A stretch of 64,000 bases of DNA from Chrysemys picta bellii (GCF_011386835.1 NC_088809.1:21459067-21523066), one strand, 5' to 3'; positions 32,352 through 43,626 are shown, counted from the stretch's first letter. A program made the numbers and translations. Notes: a model not told the origin generated them from the sequence alone.

Positions 32352-32490
32352 AGGCCAGATCCTGCTGCCGATGTGAATCAGTGTCGTTCTTTTGGAGTCA
32401 GTGGGGCCAGATCACCAGCTAAAGCCAATCAGGGTTGCACCATTGGCGTCAATGGGGCCAGACCCCAGTTGATGCACATCGGCATTGTTC
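32352..32490. repeat. Short tandem repeat, ~51-bp unit, about 2.7 copies
   Basis: Three successive units start with GGCCAGA(T/C)C. They share GAATCAGTGTCG / CCAATCAGGGTTG / GCACATCGGCATTG, and the first two also share TTGG(A/C)GTCA(G/A)TGGGG. Divergence between units is substantial, so the array is old. The CAATGGGG phrase near 4585 may be a further relic of the family. Confidence 0.6.
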
Positions 32491-32589
32491 TGTGGGAGAG
32501 GCCTGTTTTTTTTTCAGACAGCGCGAGCACCCACGCTGTGAAAATCAGGTCCCTTTGAGGTGGCTCAGTTTGGGCATCTCCGGTGACCA

Positions 32590-32785
32590 AGTATAACACC
32601 GACAGACCCTGGTCGGTAGCGGGAGGGATTGAACCTGGGACCTCTAGAGCTTCGTACATGAGCATCTACCGCATGAGCTAAAAGCCATGTGCCTCTTAGC
32701 TAAGACACATTTAATTCTCTCTAAGTGGTCTCGGTGCCTCTAGATGGGACAGAACACCGCACCCAGAAGTTGTGTGAGTTACACA
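32590..32785 (-). mobile_element. tRNA-derived SINE, antisense
   Basis: On the minus strand a leader with GACCACTTAGAGAGAATTAA and GTCTTAGCTAAGAGGCAC precedes the tRNA-like part GGCTTTTAGCTCATGCGGTA. A B box GGTTCAATCC follows. This is the most complete of the four copies seen. Confidence 0.75.
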
Positions 32786-33189
32786 AGCACTGATGGAGAT
32801 CCGGGCCGAGGGGGCTTCCCCTGCTGGCCCCCCAACCCCGTGTAATTAACAAGCACGGCAACATTGTAGAGACAACATAGAAGGGAACCAGGAGCTGGCA
32901 CGAACCATATGCCTCCAGACCTTGGCCTTGCCTCTACTGTAGCACCCACCTGAGCTCAGAAGGCAGAGAAAAAACTCCAGGCCCCGTGCTAAGAGTTTGG
33001 GGAATCCTGATACCCTACACAAATCTAGGCCCCTTACTTTGATATCAGAAGGATTTGCTTCCATTGACCAACGTTGCCAGGGAAAACCAGGGCTTTCCGG
33101 TATGGCAGTCTGGCACACGTCAGACAGCGCCAGTCATCCCAGCTGCTGAAGTGTGTGTCACCATCCCTGCGCTGGGAGGGCATCTGTCG
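32786..33189. other. Gene-free stretch
   Basis: Nothing recognised. Confidence 0.3.
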
Positions 33190-33570
33190 GAGATTGGGAA
33201 CCTCACAGAGTTTAAGGCCACTAGATCATCCAGTCTGATCTTCTGTCTGTCGCAGGTCCCCACCGCCACGCCGTTATCCCTGGGTTGAGCCCAGTTGCCT
33301 GGATTAGACCAAAGTGTTACAACCCTCTGGAGACTGAACCACAGGCAGCGAACTGGAGGGTCTGAGGTGCCTCCAATCCCCAAGGCCCCTGCAATGGCAG
33401 GGAAGTGATTAGGCGTGATAGGCCCCAATGAGCCCAGCAGGTGAACCACGCCCCCAGCTGCAGAGGAAGGTGAAAAACCCCAGTGTCTCTGCCCATCAGA
33501 GGCAGGGGAAATTCCTTCCCAACGCCCCGCATGGCGATCAGCTACAGCCCAGCCAAGCTCCGGAGAGACG
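33190..33570 (-). mobile_element. CR1-lineage LINE fragment, antisense
   Basis: ACTAGATCATCCAGTCTGATC, then TTACAACCCTCTGGAGACTG, CCCCTGCAATGGCAGGGAAG and GCAGAGGAAGGTGAAAAACC. These phrases are recurrent in antisense CR1 copies of reptiles and birds; 8818-8895 is a continuation from another copy. Confidence 0.65.
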
Positions 33571-35104
33571 ATTCTTTGCACCCGCCCCAAGCCCTGGCCA
33601 CACTGCCCATCCTATCTCCAGCCACGGCCATTCCTTGATGCTTCAGGGAACAGAGAAAAAACACACCCAGAGGACACTGGGCTGGTGTCAGTGGGCCATA
33701 TACTGCGTGAAGCCAGTCTGTGGCACTGCCCTGGGCACTACGCTCTGGTAACTAGCTCATCTCTTTCAGCACCATGGACTGCGTCAGGCGACCTCTGGGC
33801 TAGAATAAGTGGCTTGCGGGGGGCCTTGGAAAGTCTGGGGCTCTGGTCCTCTGGTTGGCATAGGCACTGCAGCTCAGCTTGGGGGTCACACACGCAAGTA
33901 CATTGAAACCCACCCCTACAAGGCAGGGCAAGACATCACAGGTGACTTGGGGCCACCCCACCTGAGCCCTCCGTGCTGCCATCAGGGCCCTGTGGGGAGA
34001 CTCAGGCTGGGCCCCTGTAATCCCTGGTCACTGCTGGGAAGCTGGATCTGGGAGCCTTAAGGTTTGGCCCTGAACTAGGGACTCGCGGGACTGACTTGAG
34101 ATGGCTCCCGTCAGTCAGTTCCGCTTTCAGCCCACCACAGAGGTAGAGGAGGCTACTGGGGGCAGCCTGCGCTTCTGCGGAGTCGTGGCAGCGTCTCCTA
34201 GGCTCGTGCACCCTGTGTGGAGATTAACGGCTCCTTCATCTCTGAGCCAGGGCCAGCCAAGAGCTCTGGCCCTCCTCCTTGCCCTCCATTGTTCTGCAGC
34301 CCCGGTTGTGGCAGGGCGCCCCTTGAGTTACTGCCTCTCAAATGTGTTTTCCCCTCTGCTCTGCTCCTCACATGCCCTGGAGCGCTCCTTGGCCCTCTCC
34401 TCCCACTCAGGCCTCTTAGCTCCTGCTGGCTCGCTTTGCCGGCTTCCCTTCCTCACCCCCACTCGCCGGTTGGTTCAGGCGAGTGGCCGTGGGCATCCCA
34501 GGAGTGATGTGCGCAGGGCGACCAGCGAGTGGCTGGGGTCTGCGTAGCATCACTTGCACCTCCTGGCTCAGTTGCGGCGTGACTGGGAAACCCTTGGCTA
34601 TGTGTGAGGAGCCCTCTGGCCTGAGCCCCCAGCCCCTTAGCCAGGCCCCAGCCTCCATCTCGTGAGGCACTCAACCCCCCAGCGCCCTCAGGCATGGAGG
34701 AGGAGCCACGCCCGCAGGGCACCCGTCGGAGCGGCCTACGGGCCCCTGGCACTGGTGGGTCTCTCTGCGCCTCGCTCTGCCCCTTAGCAGGACGGCGATA
34801 ACCATCTCGAGCCGCCTCCACGGCTTCGCTCACTGAGGTGCGGAAAGCGTTTCTGAGCCCCTTGCGCTCTCAAAGTGCGTCCTGCTGAGGAAATAGCTGC
34901 TCGTCCAGGAGGAATACGCTCCGGGCTGGGCTCAAGCCAAGAGCCGCCATGAGCAAAGGGCTCCCTGGTCTTTTCTGCTCCTCTGCTGCTGAGAGGCCGA
35001 GATTGCTCAGCCAGAGGCCTAGTGACAGAGGATCCAGCACTGAGGAACCAGCTCACAGCCTATATTGCCGCAGATGAGTGTCCCAGCTAAGGGGGCATCA
35101 GGGC
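33571..35104. other. Gene-free GC-rich stretch
   Basis: Several 60-150-codon frames exist on both strands, but none shows a recognisable protein family. Confidence 0.35.
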
Positions 35105-35205
35105 ACTGAATGGCATAACCGATATTAAGGCCAGACCATTAGCTCGTCTGGTGTCACCTCCCGTGTCCCGCAGGCCAGAGACTTCCATCCAGTGACGCCG
35201 GTATT
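35105..35205 (-). mobile_element. CR1 LINE fragment, antisense
   Basis: GGCCAGACCATTAGCTCGTCTGG, then GTGTCACCTCC and GCAGGCCAGAGACTTCC, typical of an antisense CR1 3' region. Confidence 0.55.
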
Positions 35206-35699
35206 GAGCCTCATGTCGTCGTTCTCCATTCCCTCGAGAAACGTATCGGAAGCGAGTCCAGTTCAGTGTGGTGCGGCCCAGACTGCGTCGCCGAGGCAGG
35301 GGAAGACCCAGTCCGCTTGTGTGACTGTAACGCCGAGCGAGCAGAGTTTGGGATCGAGAGATGCCCTGCTGCAGAGCTCACACCCACGGGCAACAACGGC
35401 CAGCTGTGAAGTTCAGACAGTTGCTGGACATCCACTTTACTGGGCTCTCACAGGGGCGTTCCTGGGAGGACCCCTGTCAGGGGGGGGACTCTGGAGCTGG
35501 GTGCTAAGGGAAGTACCTCAGACTGCAGGCAAGGTGCCTGTTAGGATACGAGACCCAGCATGCCAGCCCGAGTCATGTTGAGTCGTTACTTACTGTGCAA
35601 GAAGGCCCAAGATTCCAGTGGGGTAAAGCATTTCTCCCCAGCAGTAAGGATGGCACAACCTGGCCCATGCAGAGTGTAGTCACAGCTGAGGCAAAGAAC
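35206..35699. other. Gene-free stretch
   Basis: Nothing recognised. Confidence 0.3.
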
Positions 35700-36620
35700 T
35701 GTAGTCGGGCTGGATGGGACCTTGAGAGGTCACCTAGACCCGCCCTGACAGCTGTTTGTCCAACCTGTTCTTCAAAACCTCCCGTGCCGGGGAATCCACC
35801 AGCTCCCTTGGTGAGCTACTCCAGGGCTTAACTAACTTCGAGTTAGAAGCCTTTCCCAAATCACTAACGTGAATCTCCCTTGCTTCAGATTCAGCCCATT
35901 ACTTCTGGTCAGGGCCGGCTCCAGGCACCAGCTTGGGGCAGCCCCAACAGGAAGGGGTGGCACGTCCGGGTCTTCGGTGGCAATTTGGCGGCCGGTCCCT
36001 CAGTCCCTCTCAGAGGGAAGGACCTGCCGCCGAATTGCTGCCGAAGAATGAAGCGGTGGCGGTAGAGCTACCGCTGAAGTGTTGCCGATCGCAGCTATGT
36101 TTTCCCCCCCGCCATTTGGGGCAGCAAAAACGCTGGAGCCGGCTCTGCTTCTTGTCCTACCCCTGGTGGGCCTGGAGAACAATCGATCGCCATCCGCTTT
36201 ATCACAACCTCTTACATAGCTGAAGACTTACGCCTTTCCCTGCCATCTCTTCTCTAGACTAAACAGGCCCATTTTGAACCTTTCCTCACAGGTCGTGTTC
36301 TCTAAACCTCGTATCATTTTGTTGCTCTCCTTGGGACTCTCTCCAAGTCATCCAGATGGTTCCTCAAGAGTGATGCTCAGAACTGGACACAACCCTCCAG
36401 CTAAAGCCCATCCAGTGCTGAACAGAGCAGAAAGCTACTTTCCCGTCTTACTTGCAACCCTTTAATGAAAGGATTGAGCAACACCAGACCCGGGACTGAC
36501 CCCTGTGGGGCCACTCTAGGTGCATCCTCCCAGTTTGACAGTGAACCACCGAGAACTAGACTTCCCGATGCAAATCGATTGACTCTCTAGTCTTCCTGCC
36601 TTTTGACTCCTTTTCCTGAC
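35700..36620 (-). mobile_element. CR1 LINE, antisense, split by a MITE
   Basis: GGGCTGGATGGGACCTTGAG, CCAACCTGTTCTTCAAAACC, TTCTCTAGACTAAACAGGCC and TTGTTGCTCTCCTTGGGACT are standard antisense CR1 phrases running from the 3' end into the reverse-transcriptase region. The element is interrupted at 35910-36147 by a hAT MITE. Confidence 0.85.
35910..36147. mobile_element. Non-autonomous hAT-type MITE inside CR1
   Basis: The 238-bp element has 15-bp terminal inverted repeats with one mismatch: CAGGGCCGGCTCCAG at the left, and CAGAGCCGGCTCCAG read in reverse at the right. The flanks are 8-bp duplications with one mismatch, CTTCTGGT (35902-35909) and CTTCTTGT (36148-36155). The interior has palindromic GCCGCCGAATTGC-type sequence and no coding capacity. 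It is younger than the CR1 it splits. Confidence 0.92.
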
Positions 36621-37499
36621 CAATCTACTGCTCATTCGGGTGCTCAGCGCCTAAAATCAGAGAACAATCTGTAGGTGGTAAGAAAGAGGCTCCCTAAAGC
36701 CACACTTCCCTTACAATCCCAAGGATATAAACCTTGTGTCTCAGGAGATGTTACCAAATAGTCCTTGGGTAGCTTTTAATGGCCCATATTTCTCAGCTTT
36801 CCCATTTCAGCCCATTCAAGTTTGATTCCCCCCTTGTGCCTGGTTCTTCTCAGGAGTCAAAGAGCAAATTTTTTTGCTGGAAAAGGTGGGAGTACAGTTC
36901 TTGGATGCTCCAGGGTACCACCTGAGGATGTCCTTAGCAACCTGAAGATGACCTTAGCAACTGAACATGTCCTTAACTGCTCCTCCCAGGACAGTTTGAT
37001 ACTTCATCCTTTCCTCCTGACATGTCCATAGTTATGTGATAATTACAGGAGGGGCCGAGTTAATACTTGTCCTCCGATCCTCCAGCTTCTCAGAATTTAG
37101 AAGCGTGAAAAAGGGATTAGGATTAAGAGTGGGGATCCGGTGTATGGGATAGCACTGCCTGGGGTGTTCTCAAGTCCCATGGGGCGCAACTTAACCAGGG
37201 CTCCTTGTCCGAAAGGGTTGTGGGTGGGCCAGGGGAGGAGCTGCAGGGGGACACACCATTGGATGGATCCATCAGCCACAGCCATGGAGCTGCCCCCCAG
37301 CCTTTGACCACCGGGGCATCCCCTCGCTAACTGGCTGCCCCAGCTCTGCACCGGGGAAGGGGTTGCCCCTTTTCTGCCGTCTTTCCAGCCCCCTCCGGAG
37401 GGAGATGCCGGGGCATCGCTTCACTCCCCATGGCCAGGGCTCCGCAGACAACGTTGGAAAAAGCTTTTGTTCTGACAGTAATAAAGGCCACGAGTCCTT
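36621..37499. other. Gene-free stretch
   Basis: GAGGATGTCCTTAGCAACCTGAAG / GATGACCTTAGCAACTGAACATG near 36923-36968 is a short local duplication. Nothing else was recognised. Confidence 0.35.
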
Positions 37500-37745
37500 C
37501 CTGGCAATGCCTCAGCCCTGATCAAATTATGGGGCCGCTCCAGGGAGGGCCGCCGGGAGTGGGAGGCAGAGAGAGCATTAAAAGGAAAAATATCAAGTGC
37601 ATTAATATGTCACCGGCTGGCGCTGAGTCCCCATTGAGATTCCAGGCAGGCCCGCCAGCCTGCGGGCCTCGGAGATTTTCATAACATGGATTAAATACAT
37701 TTGTGATTTTTTTTTCAAACCTGAAAATGAAGTATTTGAAATATG
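37500..37745. other. Candidate conserved non-coding segment
   Basis: GAGCATTAAAAGG, ATATCAAGTGCATTAATATG, TAACATGGATTAAATACATTTG and GAAGTATTTGAAATATG are AT-rich, complex and free of repeat signatures. They lie in GC-rich surroundings just before the minisatellite. Conservation is inferred only. Confidence 0.25.
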
Positions 37746-37864
37746 TTCCCTGACGGGCCCTGCCTGAGCTTGGAGCCCCCTCGCCAGCCTGGCTCATGCC
37801 ACTGCACTCTGCAGCAGCTGTTCTGGGAATGCCCGCACGCCAGCCGGGGGGGACCCCACCCTCT

Positions 37865-39540
37865 CCACACCTCCTGGGCAAAGACTGGCTGCTCCCCTCC
37901 TCTCCCGGCTGCACCCCACGGGCTATTCCCCTCCCCCTCCCACTGGGCAGGGACTGGCTGCTCCCCTCCTCTCCCCGCTGCACCCCACGGGCTATTCCCC
38001 TCCCCCTCCCACTGGGCAGGGACTGGCTGCTCCCCTCCTCCCCCCGCTGCACCCCATGGGCTATTCCCCTCCCCCTCCCACTGGGCAAAGACTGGCTGCT
38101 CCCCTCCTCTCCCCGCTGCACCCCACGGGCTATTCCCCTCCCCCTCCCACTGGACAGGGACTGGCTGCTCCCCTCTTCCCCCCACTGCACCCCATGGGCT
38201 ATTCCCCTCCCCCTTCCACTGGGCAGGGACTGGCTGCGCCCCTCTTCCCCCCACTGCACCCCATGGGCTATTCCTTCCCCCTCCCACTGGGCAGGGACTG
38301 TCTGCTCCCCTCTTCCCCCCACTGCACCCCATGGGCTATTCCCCTCCCCCTTCCACTGGGCAGGGACTGGCTGCGCCCCTCCTCCCCCCGCTGCACCCCA
38401 CGGGCTATTCCCCTCCCCCTCCCACTGGACAGGGACTGGCTGTAACCCCTTCCCTTCCCCCGCTGCACCCCATGGGCTATTCCCCTCCCCCTTCCACTGG
38501 GCAGGGACTGGCTGTAACCCCTTCCCTCCCCCCATTGCACCCCATGGGCTATTCCCTCCCCCTCCCACGGGGCAGGGACTGACTGTAACCCCTTCCCTTC
38601 CCCTGCTGCACCCCATGGGCTATTCCCCTCCCCCTCCCACTGGGCAGGGACTGTCTGCTCCCCTCTTCCCCCCACTGCACCCCACGGGCTATTCCCCTCC
38701 CCCTCCCACGGGGCAGGGACTGGCTGTAACCCCTTCCCTCCCCCCGTTGCACCCCACGGGCTATTCCCCTCCCCCTCCCACGGGGCAGGGACTGGCTGTA
38801 ACCCCTTCCCTCCCCCCGTTGCACCCCATGGGCTATTTCCCTCCCCCTCCCACTGGGCAGAGACTGGCTGTAACCCCTTCCCTCCCCCCGTTGCACCCCA
38901 TGGGCTATTCCCCTCCCCCTCCCACTGGGCAGAGACTGGCTGTAACCCCTTCCCTTCCCCCACTGCACTCCATGGGCTATTCCCCTCCCCCTCCCACGGA
39001 GCAGAGACTGGCTGTAACCCCTTCCCTCCTCCCGCTGCACCCCATGGGCTATTCCCTCCCCCTCCCACGGGGCAGAGACTGGCTGTAACCCCTTCCCTCC
39101 TCCCGCTGCACCCCATGGGCTATTCCCTCCCCCTCCCACGGAGCAGAGACTGGCTGTAACCCCTTCCCTCCTCCCGCTGCACCCCATGGGCTATTCCCTC
39201 CCCCTCCCACGGAGCAGAGACTGGCTGTAACCCCTTCCCTTCCCCCGCTGCACCCCATGGGCTATTCCCTCCCCCTCCCCCTCCCACTGGGCAGAGACTG
39301 GCTGTAACCCCTTCCCTCCTCCCGCTGCACCCCATGGGCTATTCCCTCCCCCTCCCACGGGGCAGAGACTGGCTGTAACCCCTTCCCTTCCCCCGCTGCA
39401 CCCCATGGGCTATTCCCTCCCCCTCCCCCTCCCACTGGGCAGAGACTGGCTGTAACCCCTTCCCTCCCCCCACTGCACCCCATGGGCTATTCCCCTCCCC
39501 CTCCCACTGGGCAGGGACTGGCGGTAACCCCTTCCCTCCC
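37865..39540. repeat. Minisatellite, ~71-bp unit, about 23 copies
   Basis: The unit is CCGCTGCACCCCA(C/T)GGGCTATTCCC, then CTCCCCCTCCCACTGGGCAG, then GGACTGGCTG and a variable part. The variable part is CTCCCCTCCTC in the first ~8 units and TAACCCCTTCCC in most later units, with one isolated early-type unit at about 38650. Two units (near 39268 and 39416) contain an extra CCCCCT block, giving a local two-unit period. Since 71 is not a multiple of 3, overlapping Pro/Gly-rich frames arise on both strands and are not genes. The minus strand is G-rich, with many GGGG tracts. Confidence 0.97.
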
Positions 39541-39935
39541 CCCACCATCCTGTCTTGCTGTTCCCGTCCCCACCACCTCTCCCCCTGCAGGCTGAGCTAA
39601 GCCCTTGGCCTGTCATGGCTGGAGCTGAGGGTTCTCCCTCAGCCTGGCGGCGGTGCCCGGTGAAAGGAGCCTGGCCTTTGCAGCCCAGCGTGGAGTAGAG
39701 ATGAATCCCAGTCCCGAGCAAAGCCGCCTGAATCAGCCCAGTTTGGCTTGATTGGCAGCAGTTGTGCTAAGTGGGCCAGCCACAGGCTGAGCAAGCATGA
39801 GATTGGCTTAAAAAGGGTGCGATTTTTAAAAGCTATAATACATTTAGGGGGTCATTTTCTTTGTTGAGCCTTTATCGGTCACTCAGGGGCTGCATTGTCA
39901 AGCATCTTCCTGAGGGTCACAGCCTTATGTCAGTG
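39541..39935. other. Gene-free stretch
   Basis: Nothing recognised. Confidence 0.3.
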
Positions 39936-40065
39936 CTAAATGGAAGCTGCGATTCTCATGTGCTCACAGGACTCCAGGAGCTGGGGCTTTGTGACAAACA
40001 TCGAACCTCACGAGACTTGGGATCAAATCGTGAGAGCTGGCAACAGCGTGGTCCTCTCTGTTCAA
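39936..40065 (+). repeat. Unnamed interspersed repeat (ATCATGAGA family), copy 1
   Basis: CACAGGACTCCAGGAGCTGG, GGCTTTGTGACAAACATCG and TCACGAGACTTGGGATC...CGTGAGAGCTGGCA align in order with 40890-40990 and 50680-50765. Confidence 0.55.
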
Positions 40066-40539
40066 AGCGGTCCAGGAGGGAGAGACCGGAGCATTGCAGA
40101 TCGGGGCTGGGGGGTCAGGGTTAGAGGGCACTGCCTGGGCAGAGCGTGGGGAGTGCAGGACTGGAACAGCGGGAAGGTTGTGTGTCATTGCCAATTCCTA
40201 GCAACGCCGCGGCCTCCCCACAGTGTGTTAATCTGCAGCTCGTTTTATCATCCCCTCCCTCACTCTCATGAGCACCAGAATTGATAACACTCACCCGTCA
40301 ATATTTCTCTGCCTGTTTGATCTGCGGCTGCGAGCTGCCTCCCTCATGCTAACTGCTGGTGTTCATTAAAGCAGTTTCTTTGTCTCTTGACACGGTGAAT
40401 GCCGGACGTCAGCACAGTTGGGATTTGGTTTGGGGAGCGTAGGGTAGCAGTCCGCTGGCAGAGCCATGGTGCCATCGCGTCCATTCGCCAGCTTAAACCA
40501 CAATACGTCTGTCTAGTGCTAAGCAAGGACACGTACGTA
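40066..40539. other. Gene-free stretch
   Basis: Nothing recognised. Confidence 0.3.
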
Positions 40540-40690
40540 CGAACACCCCAGCCGGGATTGAACCTGGGAACCTTAAACACTAAAAGCACAAGCCTTTCAC
40601 GTGTGCTAATGAAGAACTCCTTCGGCCAGCCACTTATAGCAAGCTGTGTTAGTCGGTGGTGGGCAACACAAGGTCTAAGCCAGTTACATA
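40540..40690 (-). mobile_element. tRNA-derived SINE, antisense
   Basis: CCGGGATTGAACCTGGGAACC is an antisense B box. It is followed by CACTAAAAGCACAAGCC and GTGTGCTAATGAAG. The arrangement matches 32590-32785, but this copy is more diverged. Confidence 0.5.
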
Positions 40691-40739
40691 CCCAACAGGT
40701 GGGTAAGCCTGTTCTTAGAGGCTGGCGTTAGGGTGCCAT

Positions 40740-40990
40740 TCTGCAATCAGGACTCGGGCCCAAAATGGCAGACTGGCTTAAAACTCAGAATGTTGGGGGT
40801 CTTTTTATGTCAGGTTTAGATCCCGTACCCCAGCGTGTCTCCACAATCACAAAGGCAAGAAATGTGCGTTGCAAAATTCAAATAAAAGCTGCAAGTCTCA
40901 CAGAATCACGGGAATCCAGGAGCTAAGACTTCAAGAAAAACACCAAATAGCGTGAGACTGGCGAGCAAATCACAAGAATTGCCACGAGCA
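40740..40990 (+). repeat. Unnamed interspersed repeat (ATCATGAGA family), copy 2
   Basis: TCACGGGAATCCAGGAGCTAAG, ACTTCAAGAAAAACACC and GCGTGAGACTGGCGAGCAAATCACAAG match copies 1 and 3 in order. Confidence 0.55.
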
Positions 40991-41477
40991 CAACTTAAAT
41001 GTCACCTCCAAGCCAGCCCCCAATGTCCCCTCACTCCCAACCACCGCCCGCTGCAGCCAAGGAGGAAATCACACGTGTACGGCCTACTGCCGCCGCTCAG
41101 CTGAGCGTGAGCTACTCTGGGAAACACGTAACATACCCACAGGCCTCTTAGCAATGAAATGGAGTGTGTAAGGAGTAAATATATATATAAGAGAAGCCCG
41201 AGCTGGAGGTTGGATGGGGAGACAGCACTTTCTAATGTATTTAATGTATAATTTAAGGCGTAATTTATAATTGATAGGATTTATAATCCCCAATCCATAG
41301 AGCGGCGCATTAGCCGTGTGCACTGCTGTCCTGTCGCTGGCCGTTCCCAGCACGAGGTCTCCTCTTTGATGGTTAAGCAGAACTATTAAGGCTTAATAAT
41401 AATAATGGTCAAACTACGCCGTCCTCTGCAGCCGAGCCCACCCTGGGGGCTGTGGGGATGAGCGGGGAGGGCGTCTG
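40991..41477. other. Gene-free stretch
   Basis: A short (TA)n run near 41179 and AT-rich sequence at 41230-41300 were seen. Nothing else was recognised. Confidence 0.3.
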
Positions 41478-41572
41478 GGCCTGATCCTGCCCAGCGCTGA
41501 GCACCCTCAAGTCCTGCTGAGTCTGACGGCGCTGGGGGCTGAGGGCACTCAGCGCTTCGCAGGATCAGGGCC
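41478..41572. mobile_element. Foldback hairpin MITE
   Basis: The left arm (GGCCTGATCCTGC..AGCGCTGAG..CCCTCA) pairs with the right arm (TGAGGGCACTCAGCGCTTCGCAGGATCAGGGCC) over ~33 bp with a few mismatches, around a ~30-base loop. This is a compact palindromic repeat of a type common in reptile and bird genomes. Confidence 0.85.
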
Positions 41573-42222
41573 GGGACGGTTGCCCCTCCTCGGCAAGGCA
41601 CGGTCTGTAGGGAGAGAAGCAGCCCTGAGCGGGGGAGCTATTCCGCCATGGGGGCAGGTGCAGCATATCTGCGAGTGGGGCTAGATGCAGTTCAGGACGG
41701 GGACGGTAGATCCGCGCTAGGGGAAGTGGCTGGCTCTCTCGCTGGCTGGGCACTGACCACCAGCTATGGCGACCCAGGGAGCTGCAGGGAATCAGCCTGT
41801 TCACAACGCGAGCTGGCGAGCGGGGCACCTGGCACCCCAGACCCAGACCCTTTCTTCTTCTCCACAGTGGGGCCACCTCTGCCCTCCTCCCTTGCTCCCA
41901 TCAGGCCCAGCCCCACTCTGCTCTGGGCTCAGATAACTGGGCGCCTTTAATCTACATGGTGCGGGGCGGAGAGGGGGCACTGCACCCAGTAGCCACCCAA
42001 TGTGCAGGGCTCTTGGAAAACTAGACCCCCGGCTCAGGGTGGCCTCGAGAATGAATGACCTCCTGCCGCATGGTAGGTCTGCCTCGGACAATTACTCCAG
42101 TGTCCCGGCCCAGCAGGTCTCTAAAACCCGGGATGGACCCGTGGAGGGCTTTCTCCGGATCAGTTGCTCCATGTTCCCTGTGCATGACGTTAAGGAACTC
42201 GGCGTTCTATGCAGGGGAAGCA
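41573..42222. other. Gene-free GC-rich stretch
   Basis: Nothing recognised. Confidence 0.3.
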
Positions 42223-42315
42223 GTGAGGTCTAGTGGGCAGAGCCCTGAATAGGAACCGACTACAGCTGCGGGTAATGATATTGTCCTCTTTTGTAAAGTG
42301 CTTTGAGATCCGCGG
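42223..42315 (+). mobile_element. MIR-type SINE with internal deletion
   Basis: A tRNA-like head (GCAGTGAGGTCTAGTGGGCAGAGC) is followed almost directly by the 3' part (GGTAATGATATTGTCCTC, AAGTGCTTTGAGATCC). The core between them is missing. Confidence 0.7.
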
Positions 42316-43289
42316 TCAGACAGCCCCCTACAGGAGCTGCGCTGGCTTGGGGGAGCTGTCTGGACGGCTTGTGAAGTCTGGTCGCTATTATGAAGTTGGT
42401 GGTATGGACATTGTTGAACCCTGAGTGCCCCTTGGTGTGTATCCACCGGGAGCTGCGGGGTTGTGGCATGTCTCTGCTAGACCAGGATCGGTGGAACTCA
42501 AGGCTCGTCTCATCAAGGGAACGTACCTGGGGACAGTGGGTTTGCTGGAGCTGGGAGAAGATATTTCCTGCTTCTGCCTGAAGGGGAGGGAGGAAGTTAC
42601 CAAAGCGGGACAAAGGAACAGGTGACCCAAGCAAGAGGCTATAAACGAACTCATGGGGAAAACTACAGGAGGTTTGAGCAGGAGAGTGGGCGATGACAGA
42701 CTGGCCAAGGTCAGAGGAAAAACGCTGACTAGGGCAAGCAGCTCCGTGTTTCAAAAAAGAAGTCGTGCAGTGCAGGGGAAGGATCCTGGTTCCCCCCGAA
42801 GACCCTGGCGCTAGCCCAGAGAGTGCTCTGAAGTGGTGAGGAAAGTGAGGCGGGGGGACGTGTGCAGGATTGATCATCCTTGTACAGATGGGCGTATTCC
42901 TCATGTGATTAAGAGCAATAACGTGTTAGAATCCTGTGCATCGTGTGCTACGCTTGCCAAAGAAACGAGAAGGTTCCCACCCTTGGGGTGGAGTTCTGGG
43001 ACAGGACGTGGGATAGCTTTGGGCTTAGTGCGGGTCCTGGGAGTTCCAGGGCGGGTGGGCTGAGGGACACTGTTTCCATAAAGGGGTAGCAGACTGAGAC
43101 TCGGGGCCTAGGACTTGTGCCAGAGAGGTGAAGTAGGGAACCCGTGTTACAGCCCCTGTGAAGGCTAAAGCGCCTGGGGCCCCTCACAGCAATCTGGGAA
43201 GCCACCAGCCCCGGGAGCGCCACCAGATCTGCGACGTGAGTATCATTACTCTCGGCGGGATGTGCAAGTCACATGGGCCAGATAATGAG
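42316..43289. other. Gene-free stretch
   Basis: No exon or repeat was recognised. The minus-strand 214-codon frame (42260-42904) overlaps the MIR and shows no family. Confidence 0.35.
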
Positions 43290-43612
43290 ATGCGTCAAGT
43301 TTAACGCCAGAAAGGCCCATTAGGTCATCTAGTCAGACCTCCTGTGTAGCACAGGCTAGAAAATCTCACCCAGCTGCCCCTGTCTTGAGCCCAAGAACTT
43401 GCATTTGACTAAAGCATCTTCCTGAAAGCTCTCCAGCCCGGATCTGAAGCCATCCAGAGATGGAGAACCCACCCCTTCCCTTGGGCGATTGTTCCAATGG
43501 TGAATCGCCCTCCCTGGGAACAACGTGGGCCTGAATTGGTCTGGCTTCAGCCTCCAGCCATTAGTTCTTGTGATACCTTTCTGTGCTAGATTAAAGAGCT
43601 CTTAATCTCAAC
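43290..43612 (-). mobile_element. CR1 LINE fragment, antisense
   Basis: AGGTCATCTAGTCAGACCTCC, then TGTGTAGCACAGGCTAGAAA, GATGGAGAACCCACCCCTTC and TGTTCCAATGGTGAATCGCC. It is an older CR1 subfamily than the two long copies. Confidence 0.8.
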
Positions 43613-43626
43613 GTCTAATTCGAGAC

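Noticed and set aside
32590..32700. Possible antisense tRNA gene
   Set aside because: The same non-tRNA leader recurs at other loci, which marks a SINE.
37522..39721. Pro-rich (plus) and Gly-rich (minus) frames up to 430 codons
   Set aside because: They follow the 71-bp minisatellite. The unit is not a multiple of three, so each frame is an arbitrary reading of the array.
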